64,000 bases of DNA from JAUYQR01 sp050632395 (GTDB lineage: Bacteria; Pseudomonadota; Alphaproteobacteria; Rhodobacterales; Rhodobacteraceae), in contig NZ_CP192600.1 in assembly GCF_050632395.1 (NCBI RefSeq), positions 3,782,001 through 3,846,000 on the forward strand, read 5' to 3'. A model generated the notes under the pieces. It saw only the letters and a list, made by a program, of their open reading frames with translations. It was not told the origin of the DNA and searched no databases. Both the position numbers and the translations under genes were made by a program. Below, piece by piece: positions 42,742-51,325 of the stretch (its first letter is position 1; each line of letters begins with the position of its first letter).

Positions 42742-43704
42742 ATGACGGAAAACGCACTCTTCGCACCCGCGACCGGCCCCCTGACCATCGCCCTCTTCGT
42801 GCTGCCGCAAGCCTCGATCCTCGAGGTCGCCAGCGCCCTCGACCCCCTCCGCAACGCCAACCGCCAATTGGGGCACGAGGCCTACCGCTGGCGCGTCGTC
42901 ACCCCCGACGGCCAGCCCGTCCCCCTGACCTGCGGGATCGAGCTTCCCTCCGCCGGCCCCCTCTCCCACGCCTCAGGCGCCGACGCCCTCATCGTCATCG
43001 CCGGCTACCGTCTGGCCGAGGTCGCCACCCGCCCCCTGATCCGCGACCTTCGCCGCATCGCGCCCCGCTTCCAGCTTGTCGGTGGCATCGACGCCGCGCC
43101 CTGGGTCATGGCCCGCGCCGGTCTCCTCGACGGCTACCGCGCCACCGTGCATTGGGAAGACCTCGAAGACCTCGCAGCCAGCCACCCCGAAACCACGGTC
43201 CTGCCGGACCGCTACGTGATCGACCGCAACCGCGCCACCATCGGCGGCGCCGCCGCCGCGACCGACTTCATGCTGCACCTGATCCGCGCCCGCCACGGCG
43301 CCGCCCTCGCCCGTCAGGTCGCCGCCAGTTTCCTCGCCACCCACCGCAAAGGCTCCGAACCCCAGATCGCCCCCGAGGCGCAAGACCCAAGCCTCGACCC
43401 ACGCGTCGCCCGCGCCACGGCCTTGATGGAGGCCACGCTCGACGCCCCTCAACCCATCGCCAGCATCGCCAAGGCCGTGAACCTCACCCCCCGCCGCTTG
43501 GAGACCCTGTTCCGCGATAGCCTCGGCCTCACCCCCGGCGCCTACGCCCTCAGCCTCCGCCTCGCCGCCGCCCGCCGCCTCCTGACGGACACGAAACACC
43601 CCCTCGCCGAGATCGCGCTCCGCACCGGCTTCTCAAGCCCCGCCACCCTCTCCCGCGCCTTCAAGGCAAAGTTCGGCCACCCCCCCGGATCACTCCGTGC
43701 CTAG
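42742..43704 (+). CDS. GlxA-family AraC-type transcriptional regulator
   Basis: Product of 320 residues. Residues ~10-190 form a DJ-1/PfpI-like sensor domain (PLTIALFVLPQASILEVASA, then GADALIVIAGYRL, ATIGGAAAATDFML). The C-terminal ~100 residues hold two helix-turn-helix motifs (QPIASIAKAVNLTPRRLETL and LAEIALRTGFSSPATLSRAF). Regulators of this subgroup, for example CdhR and GbdR, control carnitine and betaine use in pseudomonads. Position divergent from the carnitine operon supports the same role here. There is no good Shine-Dalgarno sequence before ATG 42742, so the start is provisional. Confidence 0.88.
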   Translation: MTENALFAPATGPLTIALFVLPQASILEVASALDPLRNANRQLGHEAYRWRVVTPDGQPVPLTCGIELPSAGPLSHASGADALIVIAGYRLAEVATRPLIRDLRRIAPRFQLVGGIDAAPWVMARAGLLDGYRATVHWEDLEDLAASHPETTVLPDRYVIDRNRATIGGAAAATDFMLHLIRARHGAALARQVAASFLATHRKGSEPQIAPEAQDPSLDPRVARATALMEATLDAPQPIASIAKAVNLTPRRLETLFRDSLGLTPGAYALSLRLAAARRLLTDTKHPLAEIALRTGFSSPATLSRAFKAKFGHPPGSLRA

Positions 43705-43706
43705 GT

Positions 43707-43757
43707 CTTCCTCTTTGCGAAGATATCCCGGAGGGTGCGGGGGGCTGGCCCCCCGCT
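43707..43757 (-). repeat. Dispersed intergenic repeat, copy E, terminator-like
   Basis: Head CTTCCTCTTTGCG, core AAGATATCCC, then hairpin GCGGGGGG / CCCCCCGC ending at the M3 peptidase stop. Likely terminator for both converging genes. Confidence 0.8.
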
Positions 43758-45769
43758 TACGCCGCGTCCAACAATCCCCGGCCCTTCAGCAAGGCCTCTA
43801 CCCCCGGCATCCGCCCGCGGAACTTCAGATACAAGGCCTCTGCCTCCTCCGACCCGCCCGCTGACAGGATGAACTGCTCCAGCCGCGCCGCCACGACAGG
43901 ATCAAACGGATCGCCCGCCTCCTCGAAGGCCGCAAAGGCATCGGCGTCCATCACCTCCGACCACATGTAGGAATAATACCCCGCCGAATACCCGTCGCCG
44001 GAAAACACATGCGCGAAATGCGGGGTCGCGTGCCGCATCCGGATCGCCCGCGGCATCCCGAGCCCCTCCAGCACCTCCGCCTGCCGCTGCATCGGGTCCG
44101 CCGGTGCCGCGCCGCTGTGAAACTCCAGATCGACCAGCGCCGAACTCACGAACTCCACCGTCGCAAAGCCCTGGTCATAGGTCCCCGCCGCCAAAAGCCG
44201 CTCCAGCATGTCCGCCGGCATCGGCTCGCCGGTCTCATGGTGCCTCGCGTGCGCTTCCAGCACCGAAGGCACCTCCAGCCAATGCTCATAAAGCTGGCTC
44301 GGCAGTTCCACGAAGTCCCGCGCGACGGATGTCCCCGAGATGAACCCATAAGTCACATCCGACAGCATCTGGTGCAGCGCATGGCCGAACTCGTGAAACA
44401 ACGTCCGCGCGTCGTCATAGGACAACAGGCTGGGCGTGCCCTTCGCGAAGTTGCACACGTTCACGACAACAGGCCGCTGCTCGCCGCCCAGCTTGCGCTG
44501 CGACCGCATCGCCGAACACCAAGCCCCCGACCGCTTCGATCCCCGCGCAAAGTAGTCCCCAAGGAAAACCGCCACATGGGCACCCCCGCGGGTAACCTCC
44601 CACCCCCGCACATCCGGGTGATAGAACGGCCCCTCGATCTCGCGGAACTCCAGCCCGAAAAGCTTGTTCGCACAGTCGAACTGCGCCCCCAGCATCGCGT
44701 CGAGCGACAGATACGGCTTCAACGCCGCCTCATCCAAATCATGCTCGGCCTTCCGCCGCTTCTCCGAATAATACCGCCAGTCCCACGCCTCCAAAGGTGC
44801 GGCAAACCCATCCGCCACCAGCATGGCCTCCAAGACGGCCGCATCACCCAGCGCCTTCGCCTTCGCAGGCTCCCAGACCCGCATCAGCAAATCCCGCACC
44901 GCCTCAGGCGTCTTCGCCATCTCCGGCTCCAGCTTGAAACTGGCGAAATCCGCATAGCCCAGCAGCGCAGCCCGCTCCGCCCGCAAGGCCAATATCTCCG
45001 CAGCCACCCCACGGTTATCCGTCTCCCCACCATTGGCGCCCCGCGCAACCCAAGCCTCATAGGCCCGCTGCCGCAGCGCGCGGTTGGGCGAAAACTGCAG
45101 GAACGGCACGATCAGGCTGCGGTTCAGCGTCACCACCGCCCCGAAGCCGCGCTCCGCCCCCGCCGCCCGTGCAGCGTCCTGCACAAATCCCGGCAACGCC
45201 GCCAGATCGGCCTCGCCCACTTCCATGAACCATGCCCGCTCGTCGGCGAGAAGGTTCTGCCCGAACGCGGTGCCCAACACAGCCAGCCGCGACTTCACCG
45301 CAGTCAACCGCTCCGCCGCTGCCCCTTCCAGCTCCGCCCCCGCCCGCACGAACATCTGCCGATAAAGCGTCAGCACTCGCATCTGCTCGGGGCTCAACCC
45401 CAACCCCTCGCGGCCCTGCCACAGCGCTTCGATCTTGCCCCACAGCGCCTTGTTGTTAGTGATCTCGCTGGAAAACGCGCTCATCTTCGGTGCCAGATCC
45501 CGCATCAGCGCCTCGCGCGCCTCGGTGCTGTCCGCCCCGGCAAGGTTGTAAAACACCCCCGCGACCCGGTCCAAAGACCCTTCCGCCAGTTCCAGCGCCT
45601 CGATCACCTCGGCAAACGAAACCCCCGGCCCCTCCGCAATTCCGGCAATCGCCGCCCGCGCCTCGGCCAGCGCCACATCGAAGGCCGGCCCGAAATCCTC
45701 GTCGCGCACCCGCTCGAAAGTCGGCAACCCGAACACCCCGTCCCACGCTTCCAACAACGGATTGCTCAT
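43757..45769 (-). CDS. M3-family metallopeptidase (oligopeptidase A/Dcp-like)
   Basis: Zinc peptidase of 670 residues, usual length for the M3 family. The active site is TLFHEFGHALHQMLS (HExxH), with the downstream glutamate in RDFVELPSQLYEHW, and GYSAGYYSYMWSEVMDADAF near the C-terminus. It degrades short peptides in the cytosol. ATG 45769 (MSNPLLEAWDGVFG) is preferred over a longer open extension that would cross repeat copy F. The gene follows an amino-acid ABC permease on the same strand, which fits peptide and amino-acid use. Confidence 0.92.
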   Translation of the reverse strand: MSNPLLEAWDGVFGLPTFERVRDEDFGPAFDVALAEARAAIAGIAEGPGVSFAEVIEALELAEGSLDRVAGVFYNLAGADSTEAREALMRDLAPKMSAFSSEITNNKALWGKIEALWQGREGLGLSPEQMRVLTLYRQMFVRAGAELEGAAAERLTAVKSRLAVLGTAFGQNLLADERAWFMEVGEADLAALPGFVQDAARAAGAERGFGAVVTLNRSLIVPFLQFSPNRALRQRAYEAWVARGANGGETDNRGVAAEILALRAERAALLGYADFASFKLEPEMAKTPEAVRDLLMRVWEPAKAKALGDAAVLEAMLVADGFAAPLEAWDWRYYSEKRRKAEHDLDEAALKPYLSLDAMLGAQFDCANKLFGLEFREIEGPFYHPDVRGWEVTRGGAHVAVFLGDYFARGSKRSGAWCSAMRSQRKLGGEQRPVVVNVCNFAKGTPSLLSYDDARTLFHEFGHALHQMLSDVTYGFISGTSVARDFVELPSQLYEHWLEVPSVLEAHARHHETGEPMPADMLERLLAAGTYDQGFATVEFVSSALVDLEFHSGAAPADPMQRQAEVLEGLGMPRAIRMRHATPHFAHVFSGDGYSAGYYSYMWSEVMDADAFAAFEEAGDPFDPVVAARLEQFILSAGGSEEAEALYLKFRGRMPGVEALLKGRGLLDAA

Positions 45770-45778
45770 GCCAAACCC

Positions 45779-45815
45779 TTTCATCTGTCCCAAAATATCC
45801 CCGCCGGAGGCATCC
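45779..45815 (-). repeat. Dispersed intergenic repeat, copy F
   Basis: Head TTTCATCTGTCCC, core AAAATATCC, tail CCGCCGGAGGC, almost identical to copy A. It fills the gap between the permease stop and the M3 peptidase start. Confidence 0.85.
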
Positions 45816-45821
45816 GCCCTA

Positions 45822-46628
45822 TCAGCGATCCCCGCCGCCCGACCGCTCGCGCAACCGCGCCTCAACCCGCCGCAACGCGAGGCTCAGCCCGATCGTCATG
45901 GTCAGGTAAAGCAGCGCCACGACATTGTAAGTCTCGAAGTACCGAAAATTCCCCGCCGCCGTCACCTTGCCGAGCTGCGTGATATCCGTGACCCCAAGCA
46001 CCGAAACCAAAGACGAATCCTTCACCATCGCGACAAAGTCATTGCCCAGTGGCGGCAGAACCATTCGGAACGCCTGCGGAAAGACGATATGGCGAAACCG
46101 CTGCCAGCCGTTCAGGCCCAAGGCTTTCGCCGCCTCTATCTGGCCCTTGTCCACCGCCTGCAAACCTGCGCGGAAAATCTCCGCCAGAAACGCCGAATAG
46201 GCCAGCATCAGCGCGGCCACTGCACGCCACAACAAGGGCACGTCCCGCCCCCGCAGCGCGTCAAAGCCCAACGGCTGCGCGATCCAGTTCCACGCCACCA
46301 CGAACCCCGGCGTCACCACGAAGGCCACATACAGCAAGAGCACGATGATCGGCACACCGCGCATCACCTCGATGTACAGCCGCGCGACCTGCCGCAGCAC
46401 CAGATGGCGCGACGTCCCCGCAACGGCCAGCAGCAGCCCGATCGAACAGGCACCCACATAGGCCACCACCGTCACCAACGCGGTGATCCAGATGCCCTTC
46501 GACAAGGTGTCCAGCGCCGCCGAATAAACCTCGCTCGCCCAGACCTCGTAAAACAGCCAGGCACCGGTGACCGCCACGATCACCAGCCACCAGGGAAAGT
46601 CCTTGTCAGGATCGGACGACGGGTTCAT
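45822..46628 (-). CDS. Polar amino-acid ABC transporter permease
   Basis: Product of 268 residues of the HisM/GlnP type. One N-terminal helix (DFPWWLVIVAVTGAWLFYEV) precedes the permease core; the EAA loop reads EAAKALGLNGWQRFRHIVFP and QAFRMVLPPLGNDFVAMVKD follows, the signature of this subfamily. About 35 residues between the third and fourth helices (PGFVVAWNWIAQPLGFDALR) form an extra loop. Only this permease and one binding protein are here; no ATPase gene adjoins, so it must be borrowed or encoded elsewhere. Confidence 0.9.
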   Translation of the reverse strand: MNPSSDPDKDFPWWLVIVAVTGAWLFYEVWASEVYSAALDTLSKGIWITALVTVVAYVGACSIGLLLAVAGTSRHLVLRQVARLYIEVMRGVPIIVLLLYVAFVVTPGFVVAWNWIAQPLGFDALRGRDVPLLWRAVAALMLAYSAFLAEIFRAGLQAVDKGQIEAAKALGLNGWQRFRHIVFPQAFRMVLPPLGNDFVAMVKDSSLVSVLGVTDITQLGKVTAAGNFRYFETYNVVALLYLTMTIGLSLALRRVEARLRERSGGGDR

Positions 46629-46667
46629 GGCAAGCTGCCCCGGCGCACTGCCGGGGCACCGCAGCCC

Positions 46668-47453
46668 TTACTCACCCATCTTGTAGTCGACGAACCACTT
46701 CTGGTTCAGGCTGTCCATCGTGCCATCCGCCTTCATCGCCGCAATCGCCGCGTTCATCGGCGCGACCAGATCGCTGCCCTTGGGGAAGATGAAGCCGAAA
46801 TCCTCGCTCGCCAGCGGCTCGCCGATGATCTTCAGCCCCCCGTTCGATGCCGCGACATAGCCGTTTGCGGCGGTCGAATCCGACAGCGTCAGGTCCACAT
46901 CGCCCGCCTTCAACGCCTCAAGCCCGGCACCGAAGGTCTCGAACTTGATGACCCGCGGGTTTTCCTCGTTGCCATCCAGAATGTTGTAGATCGCGGCATA
47001 GAAGGGCGAGGTGCCGGGCTGCGCGCTGACCAGCAGCTCCGGAATCGCCGCGAAAGACGCCGCATCTGTGAACCGCGTCTCGTCGCCCCGCACGATCATC
47101 AGCATTTCCGACCGCATGTAGGGCTCGCTGAAATCTACCTTCTCCTTGCGGTCATCCTTGATGGTGATCCCGGTCATGCCCATGTCGAACTGACCTTCCG
47201 ACACCGCCGGGATCATCGCGTCCCAGCTGATGTTTTCATACTTCACCATCGCGTTCAGCCGCTTGGCGATCTCGGCCATCGCATCGTATTCCCAGCCGAT
47301 CGCCTTGCCGTCCTTGTCCAGGAATTGCAGAGGCGGATAGGCGTTTTCCGTCACGACCACGATCTCGCGGCCAGCAAGATCCGGCATGTCTTGCGCAAAG
47401 GCCGGTGCTGCAAAAAGGCCAAGCCCCACAAGGGCGGCGGCGGTCAGTTTCAT
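46668..47453 (-). CDS. Amino-acid-type periplasmic solute-binding protein
   Basis: Product of 261 residues with a signal peptide (MKLTAAALVGLGLFAAPAFA, cleaved before QDMPDL). Family 3 binding-protein features are VVVTENAYPPLQFLDKDGKA, WDAMIPAVSEGQFDMGMTGI and the ligand-facing KVDFSEPYM. The substrate is a polar amino acid or a related amine; sequence alone does not tell which. It lies 39 bases upstream of the permease gene on the same strand. Confidence 0.92.
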   Translation of the reverse strand: MKLTAAALVGLGLFAAPAFAQDMPDLAGREIVVVTENAYPPLQFLDKDGKAIGWEYDAMAEIAKRLNAMVKYENISWDAMIPAVSEGQFDMGMTGITIKDDRKEKVDFSEPYMRSEMLMIVRGDETRFTDAASFAAIPELLVSAQPGTSPFYAAIYNILDGNEENPRVIKFETFGAGLEALKAGDVDLTLSDSTAANGYVAASNGGLKIIGEPLASEDFGFIFPKGSDLVAPMNAAIAAMKADGTMDSLNQKWFVDYKMGE

Positions 47454-47630
47454 CGGTCAGGCTCCCCGTTTGTTCAATCGGCACGACTATGCCATGCGCC
47501 ATAGCCGATGCAAGGCGCGATCCACCGCACCCCGCCTTCTGTGCAACAACGCACCCGAACCCGCCATTTCTGCCGAATTGCGCGCCACCTCCACCTCCAC
47601 CATCTTCGCCCAGACTCGACGGAGGCTCCC

Positions 47631-48425
47631 ATGACCCGCATGCCCACCTACTTCATCAGCCACGGCGGCGGCCCCTGGCCCTGGATGCCCGACTGGCGCG
47701 CGATGTTCAAAAACCTCGAGACCTCCTTCGTCCAGATGGTCAAGGACCTCCCCGAACGCCCCAAAGCCATCCTGATGATCTCCGGCCACTGGGAGGACGA
47801 CAGCTTCGCCGTCATGGCCTCGCCAAATCCGCCGATGGTCTACGATTACTCCGGCTTTCCGCCCCACACCTTCCAGATCAAATACCCCGCCCCCGGCGCG
47901 CCCGACATCGCCGCCAAGGCCGCCGCGCTGATCGCTGCTGCGGGCCTGCCCACCCGCCTCGACACCAAACAAGGCTTCGACCACGGCACCTTCGTGCCCG
48001 CCTACGTCATGTTCCCCGACGCCTCCGTCCCGCTCTTCCAGATCTCGCTGCGCAAGGGCTACTCCCCGGCCGAGCACTTCGCCCTCGGCCGCGCCCTTGC
48101 CCCCCTGCGCGACGAAGGCGTCCTCATCCTCGGCTCCGGCCTGTCCTATCACAATCTGCGCCTCTTCGGCCCCGGCGCCAAAGTCCCGTCCGAGGCGTTC
48201 GACGCTTGGCTGGCCGAGACGATGGCCGCCGCCCCCGCCGAACGCACCGCCCGCCTCCTGAACTGGGAATCCGCCCCCTACGCCCGCACCTGCCACCGCG
48301 AGGAAGACCACTTCGTCCCACTCTTCGCCGCCCTCGGTGCCGCCGAAGGCGAACCCGCCCGCATGGTCTACCACGACACCAACCTCTTCGGCGGCGTCAC
48401 CGCCTCCAGCTACCGCATCGGGTGA
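47631..48425 (+). CDS. Extradiol ring-cleavage dioxygenase family (DODA/YgiD-like)
   Basis: Product of 264 residues of the LigB-like class III dioxygenase family. Metal-site histidines lie in TYFISHGGGPWPWM, LMISGHWEDDSFAV and GFDHGTFVPAYVMFP; a later REEDHFVPLFAALGAA completes the pattern. Relatives open catechol-type rings, including DOPA; in vivo substrates are rarely known. ATG 47631 follows GGAGG. It diverges from the ABC binding-protein gene. Confidence 0.88.
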   Translation: MTRMPTYFISHGGGPWPWMPDWRAMFKNLETSFVQMVKDLPERPKAILMISGHWEDDSFAVMASPNPPMVYDYSGFPPHTFQIKYPAPGAPDIAAKAAALIAAAGLPTRLDTKQGFDHGTFVPAYVMFPDASVPLFQISLRKGYSPAEHFALGRALAPLRDEGVLILGSGLSYHNLRLFGPGAKVPSEAFDAWLAETMAAAPAERTARLLNWESAPYARTCHREEDHFVPLFAALGAAEGEPARMVYHDTNLFGGVTASSYRIG

Positions 48426-48440
48426 CCACCCTCCCCCTCC

Positions 48441-48494
48441 TTCCTCTTTGCGAAAATATCCCACGGGGAGCGCGAGGGGTGTGAAACCCCTCGC
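48441..48494 (-). repeat. Dispersed intergenic repeat, copy G, with hairpin
   Basis: Head TTCCTCTTTGCG, core AAAATATCCC, then a perfect 9-bp hairpin GCGAGGGGT / ACCCCTCGC with loop GTGAA. Copy D has the same loop bases but a different stem. Confidence 0.82.
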
Positions 48495-48576
48495 TGTTCA
48501 GGGCGAAGCGCCGGGTTAAAACACTCTTTTCTTCGCCCCCCATCCGGTCCACCCTTCCCCCAAAAGGAAGCCCCCG

Positions 48577-49962
48577 ATGGACCCCGCCACCCTCACCGCC
48601 ACCGCCCTCGCCGCCCTCATCCGCACCCGCCAGCTTTCGGCGGTCGAGGCGACGCGCGCCACCCTCGCCCGGATCGACCGGCTGAACCCCGGCCTCAACG
48701 CCATCGTCCAGCGTATGGATGATCAGGCGCTGACCGCAGCCGCCGGCATCGACGCCGCCCTCGCACGCGGCGAAGATCCCGGCCCCCTCGCGGGTGTCCC
48801 GGTCACGGTAAAGGTCAACATCGACCAACAGGGCCAGGCCACCACCAACGGGTTGCGCATCCAGTCCACCCTCATCGCCACCGAAGACAGCCCGCCTGTG
48901 GCCAACCTTCGCCGCGCCGGCGCAATCATCGTCGGGCGCACCAACACGCCCGCCTTCAGCTTGCGCTGGTTCACCCGCAATTCCCTGCACGGCGCCACGC
49001 GAAACCCCGCCTTCCCCGGCCTCACGCCCGGCGGCTCCTCCGGTGGTGCCGCCTCCGCCACCGCAGCGGGCCTCGGCGCCATCGGCCACGGCACCGATAT
49101 CGCGGGCTCGATCCGCTACCCCGCCTATGCCTGCGGCATCCACGGGCTCCGCCCCGGTCTGGGCCGCGTCCCCGCCTTCAACGCCACTGCGGGCGACCGG
49201 CTGATCGGCGGGCAGTTGATGGCCGTCTCCGGCCCCCTTGCCCGCTCCGCCGCCGACCTCCGCCTTGGGCTGAACGCCCTTTCGCAACCCGATCCGCGCG
49301 ATCCGTGGTGGACGCCCGCCACCGCCTCGCCCTACCCTAAACGCGCCGCGCTCGCCCTCACACCCGACGGCCTCGACACCGACCCCGCGATCCGCGATGC
49401 CCTCACCGCCACCGCGAAAACCCTCGAATCCCTCGGCTGGGAAATCGGCGAACCCGCCCTTCCCCCCATGCGCGAGGCGATGGAGCTGCAACTGACCCTC
49501 TGGCTGGCAGAATTCGCCCTTGGCGGCACCGACGCTGTCGCCCGCGAAGCCGACCCCGACGCCAGCTTCGTCCACCGCGAACTGTCAAAATTCGCCCCGC
49601 CCCCAACGCTCGAAAGCTTCATGCGCGCGCTCCAGTCCCGCGCCCGGCTCGCCCGGCTCTGGCGCCTCTTCTTCGCCGACTGGCCGGTTCTTCTCACCCC
49701 CGTTTCGGGACAGCTTCCCTTCCCGGACCATTACGACACTTCGTCACCCGATGCCTTCGCCTCGGTGATCGAGGCGCAGATGCCCCAGATCGCGCCGCCC
49801 TTCATGGGCCTTCCGGGCCTCACCCTCACCACCGGGCGCACCGCCACGCATCCCCTCAGCGTCCAGATCCTCGCCGACCGTGGCCGCGAAGACCTCCTGC
49901 TCGATCTCGCCGACCTCCTAGCGCCTGAGATTGCGCCCGTCACCCCGGCCCTCCCCGCCTGA
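48577..49962 (+). CDS. Amidase-signature hydrolase
   Basis: Product of 461 residues. The Ser-cisSer-Lys triad is visible: Lys in GVPVTVKVNIDQQG, cis-Ser in LTPGGSSGGAASATAAGL, and nucleophile Ser in GTDIAGSIRYPAYACG. It hydrolyses an amide, substrate unknown; relatives serve nitrile, aryl or peptide amide breakdown as well as tRNA-dependent amidation. No gatB or gatC adjoins, so it is not the GatA subunit. The end of the protein runs into a tandem-repeat intergenic region. Confidence 0.9.
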   Translation: MDPATLTATALAALIRTRQLSAVEATRATLARIDRLNPGLNAIVQRMDDQALTAAAGIDAALARGEDPGPLAGVPVTVKVNIDQQGQATTNGLRIQSTLIATEDSPPVANLRRAGAIIVGRTNTPAFSLRWFTRNSLHGATRNPAFPGLTPGGSSGGAASATAAGLGAIGHGTDIAGSIRYPAYACGIHGLRPGLGRVPAFNATAGDRLIGGQLMAVSGPLARSAADLRLGLNALSQPDPRDPWWTPATASPYPKRAALALTPDGLDTDPAIRDALTATAKTLESLGWEIGEPALPPMREAMELQLTLWLAEFALGGTDAVAREADPDASFVHRELSKFAPPPTLESFMRALQSRARLARLWRLFFADWPVLLTPVSGQLPFPDHYDTSSPDAFASVIEAQMPQIAPPFMGLPGLTLTTGRTATHPLSVQILADRGREDLLLDLADLLAPEIAPVTPALPA

Positions 49963-49988
49963 ACCCGTTGACCGATCCCCCGCTATCC

Positions 49989-50052
49989 GGCTCAGGCTTT
50001 CACCGGCTCAGGCTTTCACCGGCTCAGGCCTTCACCGGCTCTGGCTTTCACA
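49989..50052. repeat. Four tandem 16-bp repeats
   Basis: The unit GGCTCAGGCTTTCACC occurs four times without spacers: two exact copies, one with a single change, and a last copy with two changes. It is in the gap 49963-50284, which holds no gene. The rest of that gap shows only the palindrome at 50269-50283. Confidence 0.9.
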
Positions 50053-50268
50053 CGAATCCACAAACCCAAAGCGGCTCTGCTGTTCAGATTTTTCCACACC
50101 GGATTTCGAGGAAATCGGCCGCCCTTGGCAGCCGGACAAATGACCGGATGCAAGGCCGCACGGACGCCCAACTCTGCGCCCAACCACCCGCGCCCTGCCG
50201 GCGCCACCAATCCCTGACAAATCGTTAACCGCGCCCGCAAGCCCTTGATCCTGCTTGCCTCGCAGCGC

Positions 50269-50283
50269 GTCCCACCGTGGGAC
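50269..50283. repeat. Perfect palindrome next to the moeB stop
   Basis: GTCCCACCGTGGGAC, 7+1+7, ending one base before the stop codon of the minus-strand moeB-like gene. The same core recurs at 58027-58045 in the same position relative to another stop. Confidence 0.8.
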
Positions 50284-50284
50284 A

Positions 50285-51325
50285 TCAGCCATGAACCGCC
50301 CCGCACACCGGGCAATCCACCCGCCGCTTCACCCCGATCACACGGCTCTCGCCATACAAGGCGTCATGGATCATCAGCCGCCCCCGCAACGGCTCGCCGG
50401 CGCCGGTGATGACCTTCACCGCCTCCATCGCCATCATCGCACCGATCACCCCCGGCAACGGCGCCGCCACCCCCGCCTCGGCACAGGTGGGCACCAGCCC
50501 CGCCGCCGGCCGCTGCGGAAAAATGCACGCATAGCACGGCCCGCCCTGAGCCGGGTCCAGCACCGCCACCTGCCCCTCCCACTGCGTGATCGCCCCCCAA
50601 ACCAACGGCTTGCCCGCCGCCACGCACGCCCGGTTCACCAGCTCCCGCGTCTCGAAACTGTCGGTCCCGTCCACGACCAGATCATACTCCCCCACCAGCG
50701 CCGCCGCCGATCCCTCGTCCAGCCGCCGGTTATAGGGGCGCACCTCGATGAACGGGTTCAGCGCCTTCATCGCGACCTCGGCCGAAAACACCTTCGGCAT
50801 CCCGATCCGCTCGTCCGTATGGATCACCTGCCGCTGCAGGTTCGAGTTTTCCACGACATCGTCATCGACAACGCCGATGACCCCCACCCCGCTCGCCGCC
50901 AGATACAGAAGCACCGGCGACCCAAGCCCCCCCGCGCCCACCACCAACACGCGCGCGCGCTTCAGCGCCCCCTGCCCCGGCCCGCCGATCTCGCGCAGCA
51001 TGATATGGCGGGCATAGCGGTCCAGTTCCACCGGGCGAAATCGCCCCTCCGGCACCGCCCCCACCTCCGGCACCACTTTGCGCCCCCGAAGCCGTGCCAA
51101 AAGCGCCCGGTAGGCCAGCACCAGCCCGGCCAAAAGGCCGAACACCAGCCACCCCTCGAACTCCCCGCCGATCACCCGCCGCAGCGGATTATCCCCTGCC
51201 ACGGGCAGGTGGCTGACCATGATCACCACCCACCAAAGCGCCAGCGCCGGCCACAGCACGCCCCGCTGCCAGCCAAACCACCGCGACGCGCCCCAGATCG
51301 CCAGAAACCCCAAAAGCCCGGTCAA
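50285..51325 (-). CDS. MoeB/ThiF-family adenylyltransferase with membrane N-terminus
   Basis: Product of 346 residues. Two transmembrane helices occupy residues ~1-80 (LTGLLGFLAIWGASRWFGW and LVFGLLAGLVLAYRALL). The E1-like domain then begins at LDRYARHIMLREIGGPGQ, with the ATP motif VLVVGAGGLGSPVLLYLA, the block DDDVVENSNLQRQVIH, and zinc cysteines CYACIF and CPVCG. MoeB activates MoaD for molybdopterin, ThiF activates ThiS; this one could serve either. A TTG (51325) overlapping the dut stop is the likely start; no ATG or GTG fits before the first helix. Confidence 0.85.
   Translation of the reverse strand: MTGLLGFLAIWGASRWFGWQRGVLWPALALWWVVIMVSHLPVAGDNPLRRVIGGEFEGWLVFGLLAGLVLAYRALLARLRGRKVVPEVGAVPEGRFRPVELDRYARHIMLREIGGPGQGALKRARVLVVGAGGLGSPVLLYLAASGVGVIGVVDDDVVENSNLQRQVIHTDERIGMPKVFSAEVAMKALNPFIEVRPYNRRLDEGSAAALVGEYDLVVDGTDSFETRELVNRACVAAGKPLVWGAITQWEGQVAVLDPAQGGPCYACIFPQRPAAGLVPTCAEAGVAAPLPGVIGAMMAMEAVKVITGAGEPLRGRLMIHDALYGESRVIGVKRRVDCPVCGAVHG

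Noticed and set aside
50016..50315. 99-codon minus-strand frame in the gap after the amidase
   Set aside because: It runs through the tandem repeat and the palindrome, has no start signal and no recognisable composition.
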